The notes beneath the pieces are model-generated. The model did not search any database, was not told the origin of the DNA, and saw nothing but the letters and a program-made list of their open reading frames with translations. Source: Enterobacter ludwigii (GTDB taxonomy: Bacteria > Pseudomonadota > Gammaproteobacteria > Enterobacterales > Enterobacteriaceae). Taken from it: a DNA stretch of 64,000 nucleotides. The stretch is taken from NCBI RefSeq assembly GCF_001750725.1, contig NZ_CP017279.1:4154001-4218000 (forward strand), read 5' to 3'. How positions within the stretch are numbered: position 1 is the stretch's first letter; every line of letters starts with the position of its first letter. Positions 11,821-23,847 of this stretch are shown here, piece by piece. The translations under genes and the position numbers were made by a program.

Positions 11821-14800
11821 GTGAGGCGATTGCCGGGGATTTTATTGCTTACAGGGGCAACGCTGGTCGTGATTGTCGCGTTGCTCGTGAGCGGGCTGCG
11901 CCTCGTTTTACCGCATCTGGACAGCTGGCGTCCGCAGCTGCTGGCAAAAATCGAATCCACCACCGGTGTCCCGGTGGACGTGAGCCAGATAAGCGCCAGC
12001 TGGCAGAATTTTGGCCCGACGCTTGATGTCCGGGATATCAATGCCAGCCTGAAAGATGGCGGCTATCTGAAAATCAAACGCGTCACCCTGGCGCTGGATG
12101 TCTGGCAAAGCCTGCTCCATTTTCGCTGGCAGTTCCGCGATCTCACCTTTTATCAGCTTCAGTTTCTGACCAATACCCCGCTGTCCGGCGGCGATAGCAA
12201 TCAGAGCCTTGAAACCAACCGCTTCAGCGATCTCTTCCTGCGTCAGTTCGATCATTTCGATCTGCGTGACAGCGAAGTGAGCTTTATTACCCTCTCCGGG
12301 CAGCGCGCTGAACTGGCGATACCACAGCTGACCTGGCTCAACGGCAAAGAACGCCATCGCGCGGAAGGACAGGTGAATCTCTCCAGCCTGAACGGCCAGC
12401 ATGGCGTGATGCAGGTTCGTATGGATCTGCGCGACGACGACGGTTTGTTAAATAACGGCAAGGTATGGCTGCAGGCCGACGACGTGGATGTTAAGCCGTG
12501 GCTCGGCGACTGGTTACAGCAAAATATGCAGCTGGAAACCGCCCGTTTTAGCCTTGAAGGCTGGATGACCCTGACGAAAGGGGAATTTGCCAGCGGCGAT
12601 ATCTGGCTTAAGCAGGGGGGCGCAAGCTGGAAGGGCGAAAAACAGCAGCATCAACTTTCGGTCGACAACCTCACCGCGCACGTGACGAAAGAGAAAGAGG
12701 GGTGGCAGTTTGCCATTCCGGACACACGCATCACCATGGATAACAAACCCTGGCCGCGCGGTGCTCTGACGCTGGCCTGGATGCCGGAACAGGATGTCGG
12801 TGGGGCGACCAGCAAACGCAGTGACGAGCTGCGTATTCGCGCCAGCAACCTTGATCTGGCCGCAATAGAAGGTCTGCGCTCGATGGCCGCCAAGCTCTCT
12901 CCGGACCTGGGTGAGATCTGGCTGGCAACGCAGCCAAGCGGAAAGATAGATTCGCTGGCGCTGGATATCCCGCTTCAGGCCACGGAAAAGACCCGTTTTC
13001 AGGCCGCATGGAAATGTCTGGCCTGGAAGCAGTGGAAGATGTTACCGGGCGCGGAAAACTTCAGCGGTAAGCTGGAAGGGAGCGTTGAGAACGGCAGGCT
13101 AACGGTCGATATGCATGACGCCAGAATGCCTTACGAAACGGTCTTCCGTGCGCCGCTTGAAATTGAACAAGGCAATGCGGTGCTCAACTGGCTGCGTAAC
13201 GATAAAGGCTTCCAGCTGGATGGACGCCATATCGATGTGAAAGCCAAAGCGGTACATGCGCGTGGCGATTTCCGCTATCTGCAGCCTGAAGGTGAAGAGC
13301 CGTGGCTGGGTATTCTGGCCGGGATCAGCACTAACGACGGTTCTCAGGCCTGGCGCTACTTCCCCGAGAACCTGATGGGCAAAGCGCTGGTGGACTATCT
13401 GAGCGGCGCGATCCAGGGCGGCCAGGCGGATAATGCCACCCTGGTCTACGGCGGTAATCCGCATCTTTTCCCGTACAAGCACAATGAAGGTCAATTCCAG
13501 GTGCTGGTGCCGCTGCACAACGCCACCTTTGCCTTCCAGCCGGGCTGGCCTGCGCTGAAAAATCTCGACATTGAACTTAATTTTATCAATGACGGATTAT
13601 GGATGAAGGCAGACAACGTGGCGCTGGGCGGCGTAACGGCCAGTAACCTGACGGCAAACATTCCGGATTACTCAAAAGAGAAGCTTTTGATCGATGCCGA
13701 CATTAACGGCCCCGGGAAAGCGGTCGGCCCCTATTTTGAAGACACGCCGCTGAAAGAGTCACTGGCAGCCACCCTTCAGCAGCTGCAGCTGGATGGCGAT
13801 GTGAGTGCTCGCTTACATCTTGATATCCCGCTCGACGGTGAAATGACCACCGCCAAAGGCGACGTCCGTCTCAATAACAACAGCCTGTATATTAAGCCGC
13901 TTGAAAGCACCCTGAAGAACCTCAGCGGGCAGTTTAGCTTTGAGAACGGTAACCTGAAGAGCGAGCCGCTCAAGGCCAGCTGGTTTAATCAGCCTGTGAA
14001 TATTGATTTCTCGACCACCGAGGGCGAGAAAGCTTATCAGGTAGCCGTCAACCTGGACGGCAACTGGCAGCCATCGCGCATGGATGTTCTGCCGAAGCCG
14101 ATTGAGGAGTCCGTTAACGGTGCAGTCTCCTGGAATGGCAAGGTGGCAATTGAACTGCCTTATCACGCCGGTGCGCGCTATAAAGTTGATATCACTGGCG
14201 ATCTGAAAAACATTCAGAGCCAGTTGCCTGCACCGCTGGATAAATCGTCCGGTCAACCGCTGCCAATAAAGGTTAACGTCGATGGCAATCTTAACAGCTT
14301 CGCGCTAACCGGCAGTGCGGGTGAGAAAAACCATTTCAACAGCCGCTGGCTGCTTAACCGTAAGCTCACGCTCGACAGAGCCATCTGGACGACGGACAGC
14401 CGCACCACGCCGCCGCTGCCCGATCACACCGGCATTGAGCTTAATCTGCCGCCAATGGACGGGGCCGAGTGGCTGGCTCTGTTCCAGAAGGGCGTAGGCC
14501 AAAACGTTGATGAGGCTGCCCAGTTCCCGCAGAGCATTACTGTTCGTACGCCGTCGCTGATGCTGGGTGGACAGCAGTGGAATAACCTGAGCATTGTTTC
14601 GCAGCCAACGGCGAACGGGTCAAAAGTCGAAGCCCAGGGCCGCGAGATCAATGGCACGCTGACCATGCGCGACAACGCGCCGTGGCAGGCGGCGATTCGC
14701 TATCTTTACTACAACCCGGCCACCGCGAGCGGAAAAGATCGTCCGTCAAATACGGCGCCGTTGAATAACCCAACCCGTATCGACTTCAGCGGCTGGCCCG

Positions 14801-15621
14801 ATCTCCAGCTACGCTGTGCTGAGTGCTGGCTTTGGGGTCAAAAGTATGGCCGTATTGACGGCGATTTCGCCATTAAGGGGAATACGCTGAGCCTTGCGGG
14901 CGGGCTTATCGACACCGGCTTTGGCCGTCTGAGGGCCGCCGGGGAGTGGGTTAATAACCCGGGCGAGCAGCGAACCTCTTTGAAGGGCGACATCAAGGGC
15001 AATAAACTGGATTCCGTGGCTAACTTCTTTGGCATCAGCACGCCGCTGCGGGGGTCATCATTTGACGTGAATTACGATCTCCACTGGCGTGCGGCACCGT
15101 GGACGCCGGATGAAGCCTCACTGAACGGCATTCTGAAAACCCGCTTTGGCAAGGGTGAAATTGCCGATGTGAGTACCGGGCATGCGGGCCAGATACTGCG
15201 TCTGTTGAGCTTTGATGCCCTGCTGCGTAAGCTGCGTTTCGACTTTAGCGATACCTTCAGCGAAGGTTTCTATTACGACTCCATCCGCAGTACGGCATGG
15301 ATCAAAGACGGGGTGCTGCATACCGACGATACGCTGGTGGACGGCCTGGAAGCGGATATTGCGATGAAAGGCTCGGTCAACCTCGTGCGCCGCGAACTGG
15401 ATATGGAAGCGGTGGTGGCACCTGAAATTTCTGCCACCGTCGGCGTGGCGGCGGCTTTTGTGGTGAACCCGATTGTCGGTGCGGCGGTGTTTGCCGCCAG
15501 TAAAGTGCTGGGGCCGCTGTGGAGCAAAGTCTCTATTCTGCGCTATCGCATCACCGGGCCGGTGGATAAACCGCAGATTAATGAAGTGCTGCGCCAGCCG
15601 CGCAAAGATGCACAGCAATGA
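11821..15621 (+). CDS. yhdP: YhdP, giant AsmA-like phospholipid transport protein
   Basis: Very long bridge-like protein anchored in the inner membrane; in E. coli YhdP, TamB and YdbH move phospholipids across the periplasm to the outer membrane. The 1266 residues equal the E. coli length. A single N-terminal membrane span at about 5-27 is followed by a long beta-rich periplasmic groove (DUF3971 region) and an AsmA-like C-terminal domain from about residue 1050. The start codon is GTG, supported by a GGAGAG box. It follows rng after 42 bases and precedes tldD. A plus-strand reading of this size without interruption argues against a pseudogene. Confidence 0.96.
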   Translation: MRRLPGILLLTGATLVVIVALLVSGLRLVLPHLDSWRPQLLAKIESTTGVPVDVSQISASWQNFGPTLDVRDINASLKDGGYLKIKRVTLALDVWQSLLHFRWQFRDLTFYQLQFLTNTPLSGGDSNQSLETNRFSDLFLRQFDHFDLRDSEVSFITLSGQRAELAIPQLTWLNGKERHRAEGQVNLSSLNGQHGVMQVRMDLRDDDGLLNNGKVWLQADDVDVKPWLGDWLQQNMQLETARFSLEGWMTLTKGEFASGDIWLKQGGASWKGEKQQHQLSVDNLTAHVTKEKEGWQFAIPDTRITMDNKPWPRGALTLAWMPEQDVGGATSKRSDELRIRASNLDLAAIEGLRSMAAKLSPDLGEIWLATQPSGKIDSLALDIPLQATEKTRFQAAWKCLAWKQWKMLPGAENFSGKLEGSVENGRLTVDMHDARMPYETVFRAPLEIEQGNAVLNWLRNDKGFQLDGRHIDVKAKAVHARGDFRYLQPEGEEPWLGILAGISTNDGSQAWRYFPENLMGKALVDYLSGAIQGGQADNATLVYGGNPHLFPYKHNEGQFQVLVPLHNATFAFQPGWPALKNLDIELNFINDGLWMKADNVALGGVTASNLTANIPDYSKEKLLIDADINGPGKAVGPYFEDTPLKESLAATLQQLQLDGDVSARLHLDIPLDGEMTTAKGDVRLNNNSLYIKPLESTLKNLSGQFSFENGNLKSEPLKASWFNQPVNIDFSTTEGEKAYQVAVNLDGNWQPSRMDVLPKPIEESVNGAVSWNGKVAIELPYHAGARYKVDITGDLKNIQSQLPAPLDKSSGQPLPIKVNVDGNLNSFALTGSAGEKNHFNSRWLLNRKLTLDRAIWTTDSRTTPPLPDHTGIELNLPPMDGAEWLALFQKGVGQNVDEAAQFPQSITVRTPSLMLGGQQWNNLSIVSQPTANGSKVEAQGREINGTLTMRDNAPWQAAIRYLYYNPATASGKDRPSNTAPLNNPTRIDFSGWPDLQLRCAECWLWGQKYGRIDGDFAIKGNTLSLAGGLIDTGFGRLRAAGEWVNNPGEQRTSLKGDIKGNKLDSVANFFGISTPLRGSSFDVNYDLHWRAAPWTPDEASLNGILKTRFGKGEIADVSTGHAGQILRLLSFDALLRKLRFDFSDTFSEGFYYDSIRSTAWIKDGVLHTDDTLVDGLEADIAMKGSVNLVRRELDMEAVVAPEISATVGVAAAFVVNPIVGAAVFAASKVLGPLWSKVSILRYRITGPVDKPQINEVLRQPRKDAQQ

Positions 15622-15657
15622 TTTGACGTGGGCAGGTAATTGCCTCACTCTCAATAA

Positions 15658-17151
<1,494 letters not shown>

Positions 17152-17171
17152 CCTGAATCAATCTGAAAAAA

Positions 17172-17204
17172 TGGCGCGACTGTAAAAGTCGCGCCATTTT
17201 TTTT
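17172..17204. terminator. Bidirectional terminator between tldD and yagU-like gene
   Basis: A nine-base perfect stem TGGCGCGAC / GTCGCGCCA with a seven-base loop is flanked by six A on the left and eight T on the right, so it can stop transcripts from both convergent genes. Confidence 0.9.
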
Positions 17205-17817
17205 AACGTGCGTTACCCAGCGGGATTTCCGGGTCGGGCTCGTGCGTGATGCGGTTACGTAGGTCACGACGAATGATTTCAATCGACCAGAACCAGATCA
17301 AATGCCCCACGATCTCTGAGACGTGTTCGTACCAGGGCAGTTCGAACAGCGGGGGTGTCAGCCCCATCAGCGGGAAGGAGATCATGTGAACAAAAAGCTG
17401 TGCTAACGCACCCGCCAGTAAACCTTGCCAGAGTTTAATTTTTGGGAAGACTTCAGCAACTACACAATACCCTACAGCAAAGACGATAGAGAAAATAATA
17501 TGTGTTACGCCGACCGCGTTAAATATATGTCCGGCAAAGGTATAAACCGCGGCGTTAGGGTCAGCAATGCCCAGCCAGTCGCGTAAAAATACATAAGGAG
17601 GATTTAAAAAATTGCGGGAACAATCAATCTGACCTGCGGCTCTTATTAATTGCTCCGGTCCGCATGCGCTGGTGAATAAATCGGTAGGGCTTCGCGGCGG
17701 AAGCGGCACCTCTGCTCCCCATTTTACGAAGGCGGAGACAATCCCTGCAATCAAACCAATGAACGCGGCGAGTCCATAGCGCCTGCGTGAAGGCGGTGTT
17801 TGTTCAAATATATTCAT
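17203..17817 (-). CDS. yagU: YagU-family inner membrane protein (DUF1440)
   Basis: Four-span inner-membrane protein of the YagU family; the E. coli member is linked to acid resistance, with no known biochemical activity. At 204 residues it matches YagU in length. Spans are seen near residues 17-33, 95-118, 128-152 and 168-185. The segment [19 protein letters not shown] carries two cysteines in a predicted periplasmic loop. It sits between tldD and aaeR, whereas yagU lies in a different region of E. coli. A separate AT-rich 218-base gap precedes aaeR. Family assignment is firm, orthology less so. Confidence 0.85.
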   Translation of the reverse strand: MNIFEQTPPSRRRYGLAAFIGLIAGIVSAFVKWGAEVPLPPRSPTDLFTSACGPEQLIRAAGQIDCSRNFLNPPYVFLRDWLGIADPNAAVYTFAGHIFNAVGVTHIIFSIVFAVGYCVVAEVFPKIKLWQGLLAGALAQLFVHMISFPLMGLTPPLFELPWYEHVSEIVGHLIWFWSIEIIRRDLRNRITHEPDPEIPLGNAR

Positions 17818-18035
17818 TTCTTTTCCTTGTTTAACGTCATCCTGAGAAATACATTTTATTATTCATATCGGTAACAAATTAATAACAGCCTGACTGTCAG
17901 ACTGTTTATAAGGTAAGGCGCAGATGGCGGCAGTGTCAATTCGCTATTCCTGGCAGGGGTGAAGGAATATTCCTGAATGACGGTCTGTATCATCCTGGAA
18001 TATTCATCACAAATATACATTTCGGAAATTAAAGG

Positions 18036-18962
18036 TTATTCCTTTCGTCTTTCGCGCATTCCCTGAAACAACTCCGCCACGTCCACAAAATACTCGGTCA
18101 GATAGTTTATGCACACCTGAACCTTGAGCGGCAGTTTGTCTTTCTCGGTGTACAACGCGTACACCGGACGCGGATCGGACTGATAGCGCGGGAAGAGGAT
18201 CTCCAGTACACCGCTGTTGATCTCGTTGATCACCCACATTAACGGCACATACGCGATCCCGGCGCCGGCCACCAGCCAGCGCGAGATGGTCATCGGATCG
18301 TTGGTGACGAACCGTCCTTCCGGCAGCAGTCTGGTGGAAATCCCTTCCGGGGCAATCAGCTCAAATTCATTGTCGGGGCGAACGCTGTACTCCAGCCAGG
18401 AGTGGTTGGTGAGATCGGCGGGTTTCTCCGGCACCCCGTACTGAGCCAGATAGCTTTTCGAGGCGCAGACCACCATTGGCATACTGCCCAGCCGCCGGGA
18501 GAAGAGGCTGGAGTCCTGCAATGCCCCCACGCGGATCACCACGTCCAGCCCGTCGGCAATCAAGTCCGGGGCGGGAATGCCCGTGACCAGATTGACGGTT
18601 AATCCCGGGTACTCTTTCAGCATGTCAGCGGTCATGGCGGCGAGAACATTTTGTGCCATAGTTGAAGAACAACCGATGCGCAGCGTACCGATAGGCGTGT
18701 TGTTGAAGGCGTAAAGTTGTTCGTGCACATCCTGCACTTCGAGCAGCATGCGGCGACAACCCTGATAGTAAATCTTACCCGCTTCCGTCAGCCCAATGCT
18801 GCGGGTGCTGCGGTTGAGTAGCTTGACCTGCAGCTCATCTTCCAGTTTGGACACGGTCTGGCTGATGGAAGAGACGCTCATCTGAAGCTGACGTGCAGCG
18901 GCGGTAAAAGAGCCAAGTTCAACCACTTTGGCAAAGACCGACATCCGTTTTAGACGTTCCAT
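18036..18962 (-). CDS. aaeR: AaeR, LysR-type regulator of aaeXAB
   Basis: LysR-family regulator that activates the divergent aaeXAB efflux operon in response to aromatic carboxylic acids such as p-hydroxybenzoate. The 308 residues show the N-terminal helix-turn-helix (AARQLQMSVSSISQTVSKLE, residues 22-41) and the periplasmic-binding-like effector domain from about 90. It is divergent from aaeX as in E. coli, with a CRP-like site in the shared 179-base gap, 19 bases before its own start. Confidence 0.95.
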   Translation of the reverse strand: MERLKRMSVFAKVVELGSFTAAARQLQMSVSSISQTVSKLEDELQVKLLNRSTRSIGLTEAGKIYYQGCRRMLLEVQDVHEQLYAFNNTPIGTLRIGCSSTMAQNVLAAMTADMLKEYPGLTVNLVTGIPAPDLIADGLDVVIRVGALQDSSLFSRRLGSMPMVVCASKSYLAQYGVPEKPADLTNHSWLEYSVRPDNEFELIAPEGISTRLLPEGRFVTNDPMTISRWLVAGAGIAYVPLMWVINEINSGVLEILFPRYQSDPRPVYALYTEKDKLPLKVQVCINYLTEYFVDVAELFQGMRERRKE

Positions 18963-18980
18963 TGTTAACTCTGACTTAAA

Positions 18981-18996
18981 AGTGATTTAGATCACA
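18981..18996. promoter_or_regulatory. CRP-like site in aaeR/aaeX divergent region
   Basis: AGTGA-TTTAGA-TCACA matches nine of the ten conserved CRP half-site positions (consensus TGTGA-N6-TCACA) and has the flanking A/T tracts. It lies immediately upstream of aaeR and about 145 bases from aaeX. Assignment is by pattern only. Confidence 0.65.
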
Positions 18997-19141
18997 TATT
19001 ATAGATAACAGCATAACAGTTACGTTAATATATTATTAATTACATAACGGCTGCGCCATTCTCGCCCGGCGTTTCTTGCTCTCCTGCGGTGGCGTGCGCT
19101 AAAAAAGTCTGAAGCCTGCACTCTCTCTAATCAAGGTCAAC

Positions 19142-19345
19142 ATGAGTCTGTTTCCCGTTATCGTGGTGTTCGGTTTGTCGTTCCCACCGATATTTTTCGA
19201 GCTTCTTTTATCACTGGCGATTTTCTGGCTGGTGCGCAAGGTGCTGGTCCCCACCGGGATCTACGATTTTGTCTGGCATCCTGCATTGTTCAATACCGCG
19301 CTGTATTGCTGCCTGTTTTACCTGATATCGCGCATGTTTGTCTGA
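19142..19345 (+). CDS. aaeX: AaeX, small membrane protein of the aromatic acid efflux operon
   Basis: Small hydrophobic protein of 67 residues, first gene of aaeXAB. Two membrane spans are predicted at about 4-30 and 45-64. Its role is unknown; in E. coli it is not required for efflux by AaeAB. The ATG follows an AAGGTC box, and the stop codon is seven bases before the GTG start of aaeA, consistent with translational coupling. Confidence 0.95.
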   Translation: MSLFPVIVVFGLSFPPIFFELLLSLAIFWLVRKVLVPTGIYDFVWHPALFNTALYCCLFYLISRMFV

Positions 19346-19352
19346 GGTTGAT

Positions 19353-20285
19353 GTGAAAACGCTAACAAGAAAAATCTCCCGCACTGCCATCACCATGGCG
19401 CTCGTTATCCTCGCGTTCATCGCTATTTTCCGCGCCTGGGTCTATTACACTGAATCACCGTGGACGCGTGATGCGCGCTTTAGCGCCGATGTCGTGGCAA
19501 TCGCCCCCGACGTGGCGGGTCTCATCACTGCGGTCAATGTCCACGATAACCAGCTGGTGAAAAAAGATCAGGTACTGTTCACCATCGACCAGCCGCGTTA
19601 TCAGAAAGCGTTAGAAGAAGCCGAAGCGGATGTGGCCTATTATCAGGCGCTGGCTTCCGAGAAACGCCGTGAGGCAGGTCGCCGTAACCAACTGGGTGTT
19701 CAGGCGATGTCCCGCGAAGAGATTGACCAGTCCAATAACGTCCTGCAAACCGTGCTGCATCAGCTGGCCAAAGCGCAAGCGACACGCGATCTTGCCCGGC
19801 TCGATCTTGAGCGCACCGTGATCCGTGCACCAGCCGATGGCTGGATCACCAACCTGAATGTTTATGCCGGGGAGTTTATCACCCGCGGCTCAACCGCCGT
19901 GGCGCTGGTTAAACAGAACTCCTTCTACGTGCTCGCTTATATGGAAGAGACCAAACTGGAAGGCGTGCGTCCGGGGTTCCGGGCTGAAATTACGCCGCTT
20001 GGCAGCAACCGAGTGCTTAAAGGCACCGTCGACAGCGTAGCCGCGGGGGTCACTAACTCCAGCAGCTCTAACGATACTAAAGGGATGGCGACGGTGGATT
20101 CCAACCTGGAATGGGTACGTCTGGCCCAGCGTGTGCCGGTGCGTATCCACCTGGATGAACAGCAGGGCAATCTGTGGCCTGCCGGGACCACAGCGACGGT
20201 GGTGATCACCGGTGAAAAAGACCGTGACGCCAGCCAGGACTCCATCTTCCGTAAAATTGCCCATCGCCTGCGCGAGTTTGGTTAA
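19353..20285 (+). CDS. aaeA: AaeA, periplasmic adaptor of p-hydroxybenzoate efflux
   Basis: Membrane-fusion protein of the HlyD type that links AaeB to an outer-membrane channel for export of aromatic carboxylic acids. The GTG start at 19353 (reading as [15 protein letters not shown]) gives 310 residues, identical to E. coli; the in-frame TTG at 19338 overlaps aaeX and is less likely. A membrane anchor lies at about 12-31, two lipoyl half-motifs at [13 protein letters not shown] (residues 50-75) and [13 protein letters not shown], with a coiled-coil hairpin between. aaeB follows after five bases. Confidence 0.95.
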   Translation: MKTLTRKISRTAITMALVILAFIAIFRAWVYYTESPWTRDARFSADVVAIAPDVAGLITAVNVHDNQLVKKDQVLFTIDQPRYQKALEEAEADVAYYQALASEKRREAGRRNQLGVQAMSREEIDQSNNVLQTVLHQLAKAQATRDLARLDLERTVIRAPADGWITNLNVYAGEFITRGSTAVALVKQNSFYVLAYMEETKLEGVRPGFRAEITPLGSNRVLKGTVDSVAAGVTNSSSSNDTKGMATVDSNLEWVRLAQRVPVRIHLDEQQGNLWPAGTTATVVITGEKDRDASQDSIFRKIAHRLREFG

Positions 20286-20290
20286 TCGTT

Positions 20291-22258
20291 ATGGGTATCT
20301 TTTCCATCGCCAGCCAGCACATTCGCTTCGCCGTTAAGCTGGCGTGTGCCATTGTGCTGGCGCTGTTTGTCGGCTTCCACTTTCAGCTGGAAACCCCCCG
20401 CTGGGCCGTACTGACGGCGGCGATTGTGGCGGCAGGGCCTGCCTTTGCTGCGGGCGGGGAACCTTACTCCGGGGCGATCCGCTACCGTGGGATGCTGCGC
20501 ATCATTGGGACATTTATTGGCTGTTTCGCCGCACTGACCATCATCATATTGATGATCCGCACGCCGCTGCTGATGCTGATGGTGTGCTGTATCTGGGCGG
20601 GCTTTTGTACCTGGCTCTCGTCGCTGGTGAAAGTGGAGAACTCCTACGCCTGGGGTCTGGCCGGTTATACCGCGCTGATTATTATCATCACCATTCAAAG
20701 CGAACCGCTGCTTGCCCCGCAGTTTGCCGTAGAGCGCTGCAGTGAGATTGTCATCGGTATTGTCAGTGCCATTGTCGCTGACCTGCTTTTCTCTCCTCGC
20801 TCCATTAAGCAGGAAGTGGATCGTGAACTGGATGCGCTGATTGTTGCCCAGTATCAGTTGATGCAGCTCTGTATTAAGCATGGTGACAGCGAAGAGGTGG
20901 ATAAAGCCTGGAGTGCTCTGGTGCGCCGCACCACGGCGCTGGAAGGGATGCGCAGCAACCTGAACATGGAGTCTTCGCGCTGGGCCCGTGCCAACCGCCG
21001 CCTTAAAGCCATCAACACCGTCTCCTTAACGCTGATTACCCAGGCGTGTGAAACCTATCTGATCCAAAACACCCGCCCGGACGCGGTAACCGATACCTTC
21101 CGCGAGCTGTTTGCTGAGCCGGTGGAAACCGTGCAGGACGTACACAAACAGCTTAAACGCATGCGCCGGGTCATTGCCTGGACCGGGGATCGTGATACGC
21201 CAGTAACGATCTATACCTGGGTCGGGGCCGCGACGCGCTACCTGTTGCTGAAACGCGGTGTGATCAGTAACACCAAAATCAGCGCGGTAGAAGAAGAGGT
21301 GCTGCAGGGTGAAGTGGTGATCAAGGCAGAATCCGCCGAACGCCATCACGCAATGGTTAACTTCTGGCGTACAACGCTTGCCTGTATGCTCGGCACGCTG
21401 TTCTGGCTGTGGACCGGCTGGACCTCCGGCAGCGGCGCGATGGTGATGATCGCCGTCGTTACCGCGTTGGCGATGCGTCTTCCGAATCCGCGCATGGTGG
21501 CCATTGATTTTCTGTTCGGCACAATTGCTGCACTGCCGATTGGCGCGTTCTATTTTCTGGTGATCATTCCCTCGACCCAGCAGAGCATGTTACTGCTCTG
21601 TATTAGCCTCGCGGTGATGGCGTTCTTTATCGGAATCGAAGTGCAAAAGCGCCGGCTGGGTTCATTGGGTGCCCTGGCCAGTACGATTAACATCATTGTG
21701 CTGGATAACCCGATGACCTTCCATTTCAGCCAGTTCTTAGACAGCGCCTTAGGTCAGCTGGTGGGCTGTTTCCTGGCGATGATGGTCATTCTGCTGGTGC
21801 GGGATAACTCTCAGGCACGGACGGGCCGCGTGCTGTTGAATCAGTTTGTCTCGGCTGCTGTGTCGTCCATGACCACCAATACCGCGCGTCGCAAAGAGAA
21901 CCACCTGCCGGCGCTCTATCAGCAGCTGTTTTTACTGCTGAACAAGTTCCCGGGTGACATCGCCAAGTTCCGTCTGGCCTTGACCATGATTATCGCGCAC
22001 CAGCGTTTGCGTAATGCCCCCGTGCCCATCAATGACGATCTGTCGGCTTTCCACCGCCAGCTGCGTCGGACGGCCGACCACGTGCTTTCCGCCTCCAGCG
22101 ATGACAAACGACGTCGTTACTTTAAGCAACTGCTTGAAGAGCTGGATATCTACCAGGAGAAGCTGAAAGTCTGGGAAGCACCGCCTCAGGTGACAGAGCC
22201 GGTAGGACGGCTGGTGTTTATGCTGCATCGCTATCAGAACGCCCTTACGGATAACTGA
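20291..22258 (+). CDS. aaeB: AaeB, inner-membrane p-hydroxybenzoate efflux pump
   Basis: Proton-driven pump of the aromatic acid exporter family (PET family) that removes p-hydroxybenzoate and related acids as a metabolic relief valve. The 655 residues match E. coli. The protein repeats a layout of about five to six membrane spans (residues 15-165 and 365-505), each followed by a cytoplasmic helical region, as expected for the FUSC superfamily. A rho-independent terminator ends the aaeXAB operon. Confidence 0.95.
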   Translation: MGIFSIASQHIRFAVKLACAIVLALFVGFHFQLETPRWAVLTAAIVAAGPAFAAGGEPYSGAIRYRGMLRIIGTFIGCFAALTIIILMIRTPLLMLMVCCIWAGFCTWLSSLVKVENSYAWGLAGYTALIIIITIQSEPLLAPQFAVERCSEIVIGIVSAIVADLLFSPRSIKQEVDRELDALIVAQYQLMQLCIKHGDSEEVDKAWSALVRRTTALEGMRSNLNMESSRWARANRRLKAINTVSLTLITQACETYLIQNTRPDAVTDTFRELFAEPVETVQDVHKQLKRMRRVIAWTGDRDTPVTIYTWVGAATRYLLLKRGVISNTKISAVEEEVLQGEVVIKAESAERHHAMVNFWRTTLACMLGTLFWLWTGWTSGSGAMVMIAVVTALAMRLPNPRMVAIDFLFGTIAALPIGAFYFLVIIPSTQQSMLLLCISLAVMAFFIGIEVQKRRLGSLGALASTINIIVLDNPMTFHFSQFLDSALGQLVGCFLAMMVILLVRDNSQARTGRVLLNQFVSAAVSSMTTNTARRKENHLPALYQQLFLLLNKFPGDIAKFRLALTMIIAHQRLRNAPVPINDDLSAFHRQLRRTADHVLSASSDDKRRRYFKQLLEELDIYQEKLKVWEAPPQVTEPVGRLVFMLHRYQNALTDN

Positions 22259-22272
22259 CTGAAGTAAAAAAG

Positions 22273-22298
22273 CCGACGCCAAAAGCGTCGGTTTTTTT
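22273..22298 (+). terminator. Rho-independent terminator of aaeXAB
   Basis: Seven-base stem CCGACGC / GCGTCGG, CAAAA loop, followed by seven T, 14 bases after the aaeB stop. Confidence 0.9.
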
Positions 22299-22347
22299 GT
22301 GGCTATACTTATTCCAGCATGCTCTTACATTCAGGAAGGGAGGACAC

Positions 22348-23802
22348 ATGACAACCCAGGCGCTTCAGGACAATCACCTTTTTCAGACCGGTTATCTGGT
22401 CAACGGCATATGGAAAACGCTGGACACGACGTTTGATGTGCTGAACCCGGCTACCGGTGAGGTCATCGCCAGAGTAGCCAAAGCCGGCAAAGCAGAAACC
22501 GAAGACGCCATTGCCGCGGCGGCCAAAGCCTTCCCGGCATGGCGCGCCAAAACCGCGAAAGCGCGTTCGGCAATTCTCTACCGCTGGTACGAACTGATCA
22601 TTGAGAACAAAAGCTGGCTCGGGCGTTTAATGACCACCGAACAGGGCAAGCCCCTGCAAGAAGCGGAAGGCGAGGTGGAATACGCCGCGAGTTTTATCCA
22701 GTGGTTCGCCGAAGAGGCCAAGCGCGCGAACGGTGAAATTATTCCACCGATCAAACCGGGCTCCCGCATCCTGGCGACCCGCGAGCCCATCGGCGTGGTC
22801 GCGGCGATTACGCCGTGGAACTTCCCGATGGCCATGCTCACCCGTAAATTAGGTCCGGCGCTGGCGGCAGGGTGTACCGGGGTAATCAAACCGGCAAATA
22901 ACACACCTCTCAGCGCCTTCGCGCTGCTTACGCTGGCAAAACAGGCCGGTGTACCGGATGGGGTACTCAACGCCGTAGCCGGGAATACGCATGAGATCAG
23001 CGACGCGATTATGGCGAGCCATGAGGTGCGGAAAATCTCCTTTACCGGCTCGACTTCCGTCGGCAAAACGCTGGTGCGTAACGCCGCAGAAACCATGAAG
23101 AAAGTGTCGATGGAGCTGGGAGGCAATGCGCCGTATATCGTCTTTGAAGATGCGGATATCGAGGCTGCCGTTAAAGGGGCTATCGCCAATAAATTTCGCA
23201 ATGCCGGCCAGGTCTGCGTCAGCGTTAACCGTTTCTATATCCAGGAAACCGTCTACGACAAATTTGTGAATAAGCTTGCCGATGCGGTGAAGGCCCTGAA
23301 GGTCGGGAATGGTCTGGAAGAGGGCGTCATCGTGGGGCCGCTGATCGAATCCTCCGCCGTCGATAAGGCGCGTGAACACGTTGAAGATGCCGTGGCCCGT
23401 GGCGCGACCGTTCTGGCGGGCGGTAAACCCCATTCGCTTGGCGGCAATTTCTGGATGCCAACTGTCCTGGGCGATTGCCATGAAGGCATGAAACTGGCTG
23501 AAGAAGAGACGTTTGGCCCGGTTGCGGCCTGCTTCCGTTTTACCTCGGAAGATGAGGTTATCCAGCGTGCCAATAACACGCCATATGGCCTGGCGGCTTA
23601 CTTCTATACCCAAAATCTGGCACGTGTCTTCCGCGTGTCGCAGGCCATCGAAAGCGGGATGATAGGAATTAACGAATGTGCCGTCTCCACAGAGCTGGGG
23701 CCGTTTGGTGGGGTAAAAGAGTCTGGCCTTGGGCGCGAAGGGTCCGTGCTGGGGCTGGAAGAGTATCTGGAAGTCAAAACCCTGCATATTGGGGGATTAT
23801 AA
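22348..23802 (+). CDS. gabD: NAD(P)-dependent succinate-semialdehyde dehydrogenase family protein
   Basis: Aldehyde dehydrogenase of the GabD group, oxidising succinate semialdehyde (or a similar short aldehyde) to the acid. The start at 22348 follows AAGGGAGG and gives 484 residues; the longer in-frame start at 22297 has no such site. Visible are PWNFP with catalytic Asn158, the general base Glu256 in MELGGNAP, and the nucleophile Cys290 in NAGQVC. No gabT, gabP or catabolic partner is nearby, and E. coli has no such gene between aaeB and yhcO, so this is probably a paralogue of the canonical gabD. The true substrate is open; the symbol denotes the family. Confidence 0.8.
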   Translation: MTTQALQDNHLFQTGYLVNGIWKTLDTTFDVLNPATGEVIARVAKAGKAETEDAIAAAAKAFPAWRAKTAKARSAILYRWYELIIENKSWLGRLMTTEQGKPLQEAEGEVEYAASFIQWFAEEAKRANGEIIPPIKPGSRILATREPIGVVAAITPWNFPMAMLTRKLGPALAAGCTGVIKPANNTPLSAFALLTLAKQAGVPDGVLNAVAGNTHEISDAIMASHEVRKISFTGSTSVGKTLVRNAAETMKKVSMELGGNAPYIVFEDADIEAAVKGAIANKFRNAGQVCVSVNRFYIQETVYDKFVNKLADAVKALKVGNGLEEGVIVGPLIESSAVDKAREHVEDAVARGATVLAGGKPHSLGGNFWMPTVLGDCHEGMKLAEEETFGPVAACFRFTSEDEVIQRANNTPYGLAAYFYTQNLARVFRVSQAIESGMIGINECAVSTELGPFGGVKESGLGREGSVLGLEEYLEVKTLHIGGL

Positions 23803-23847
23803 TAATCAGGGCGGCGCAGGCCGCTCGCCTGGACTGGGTGACTGGCA

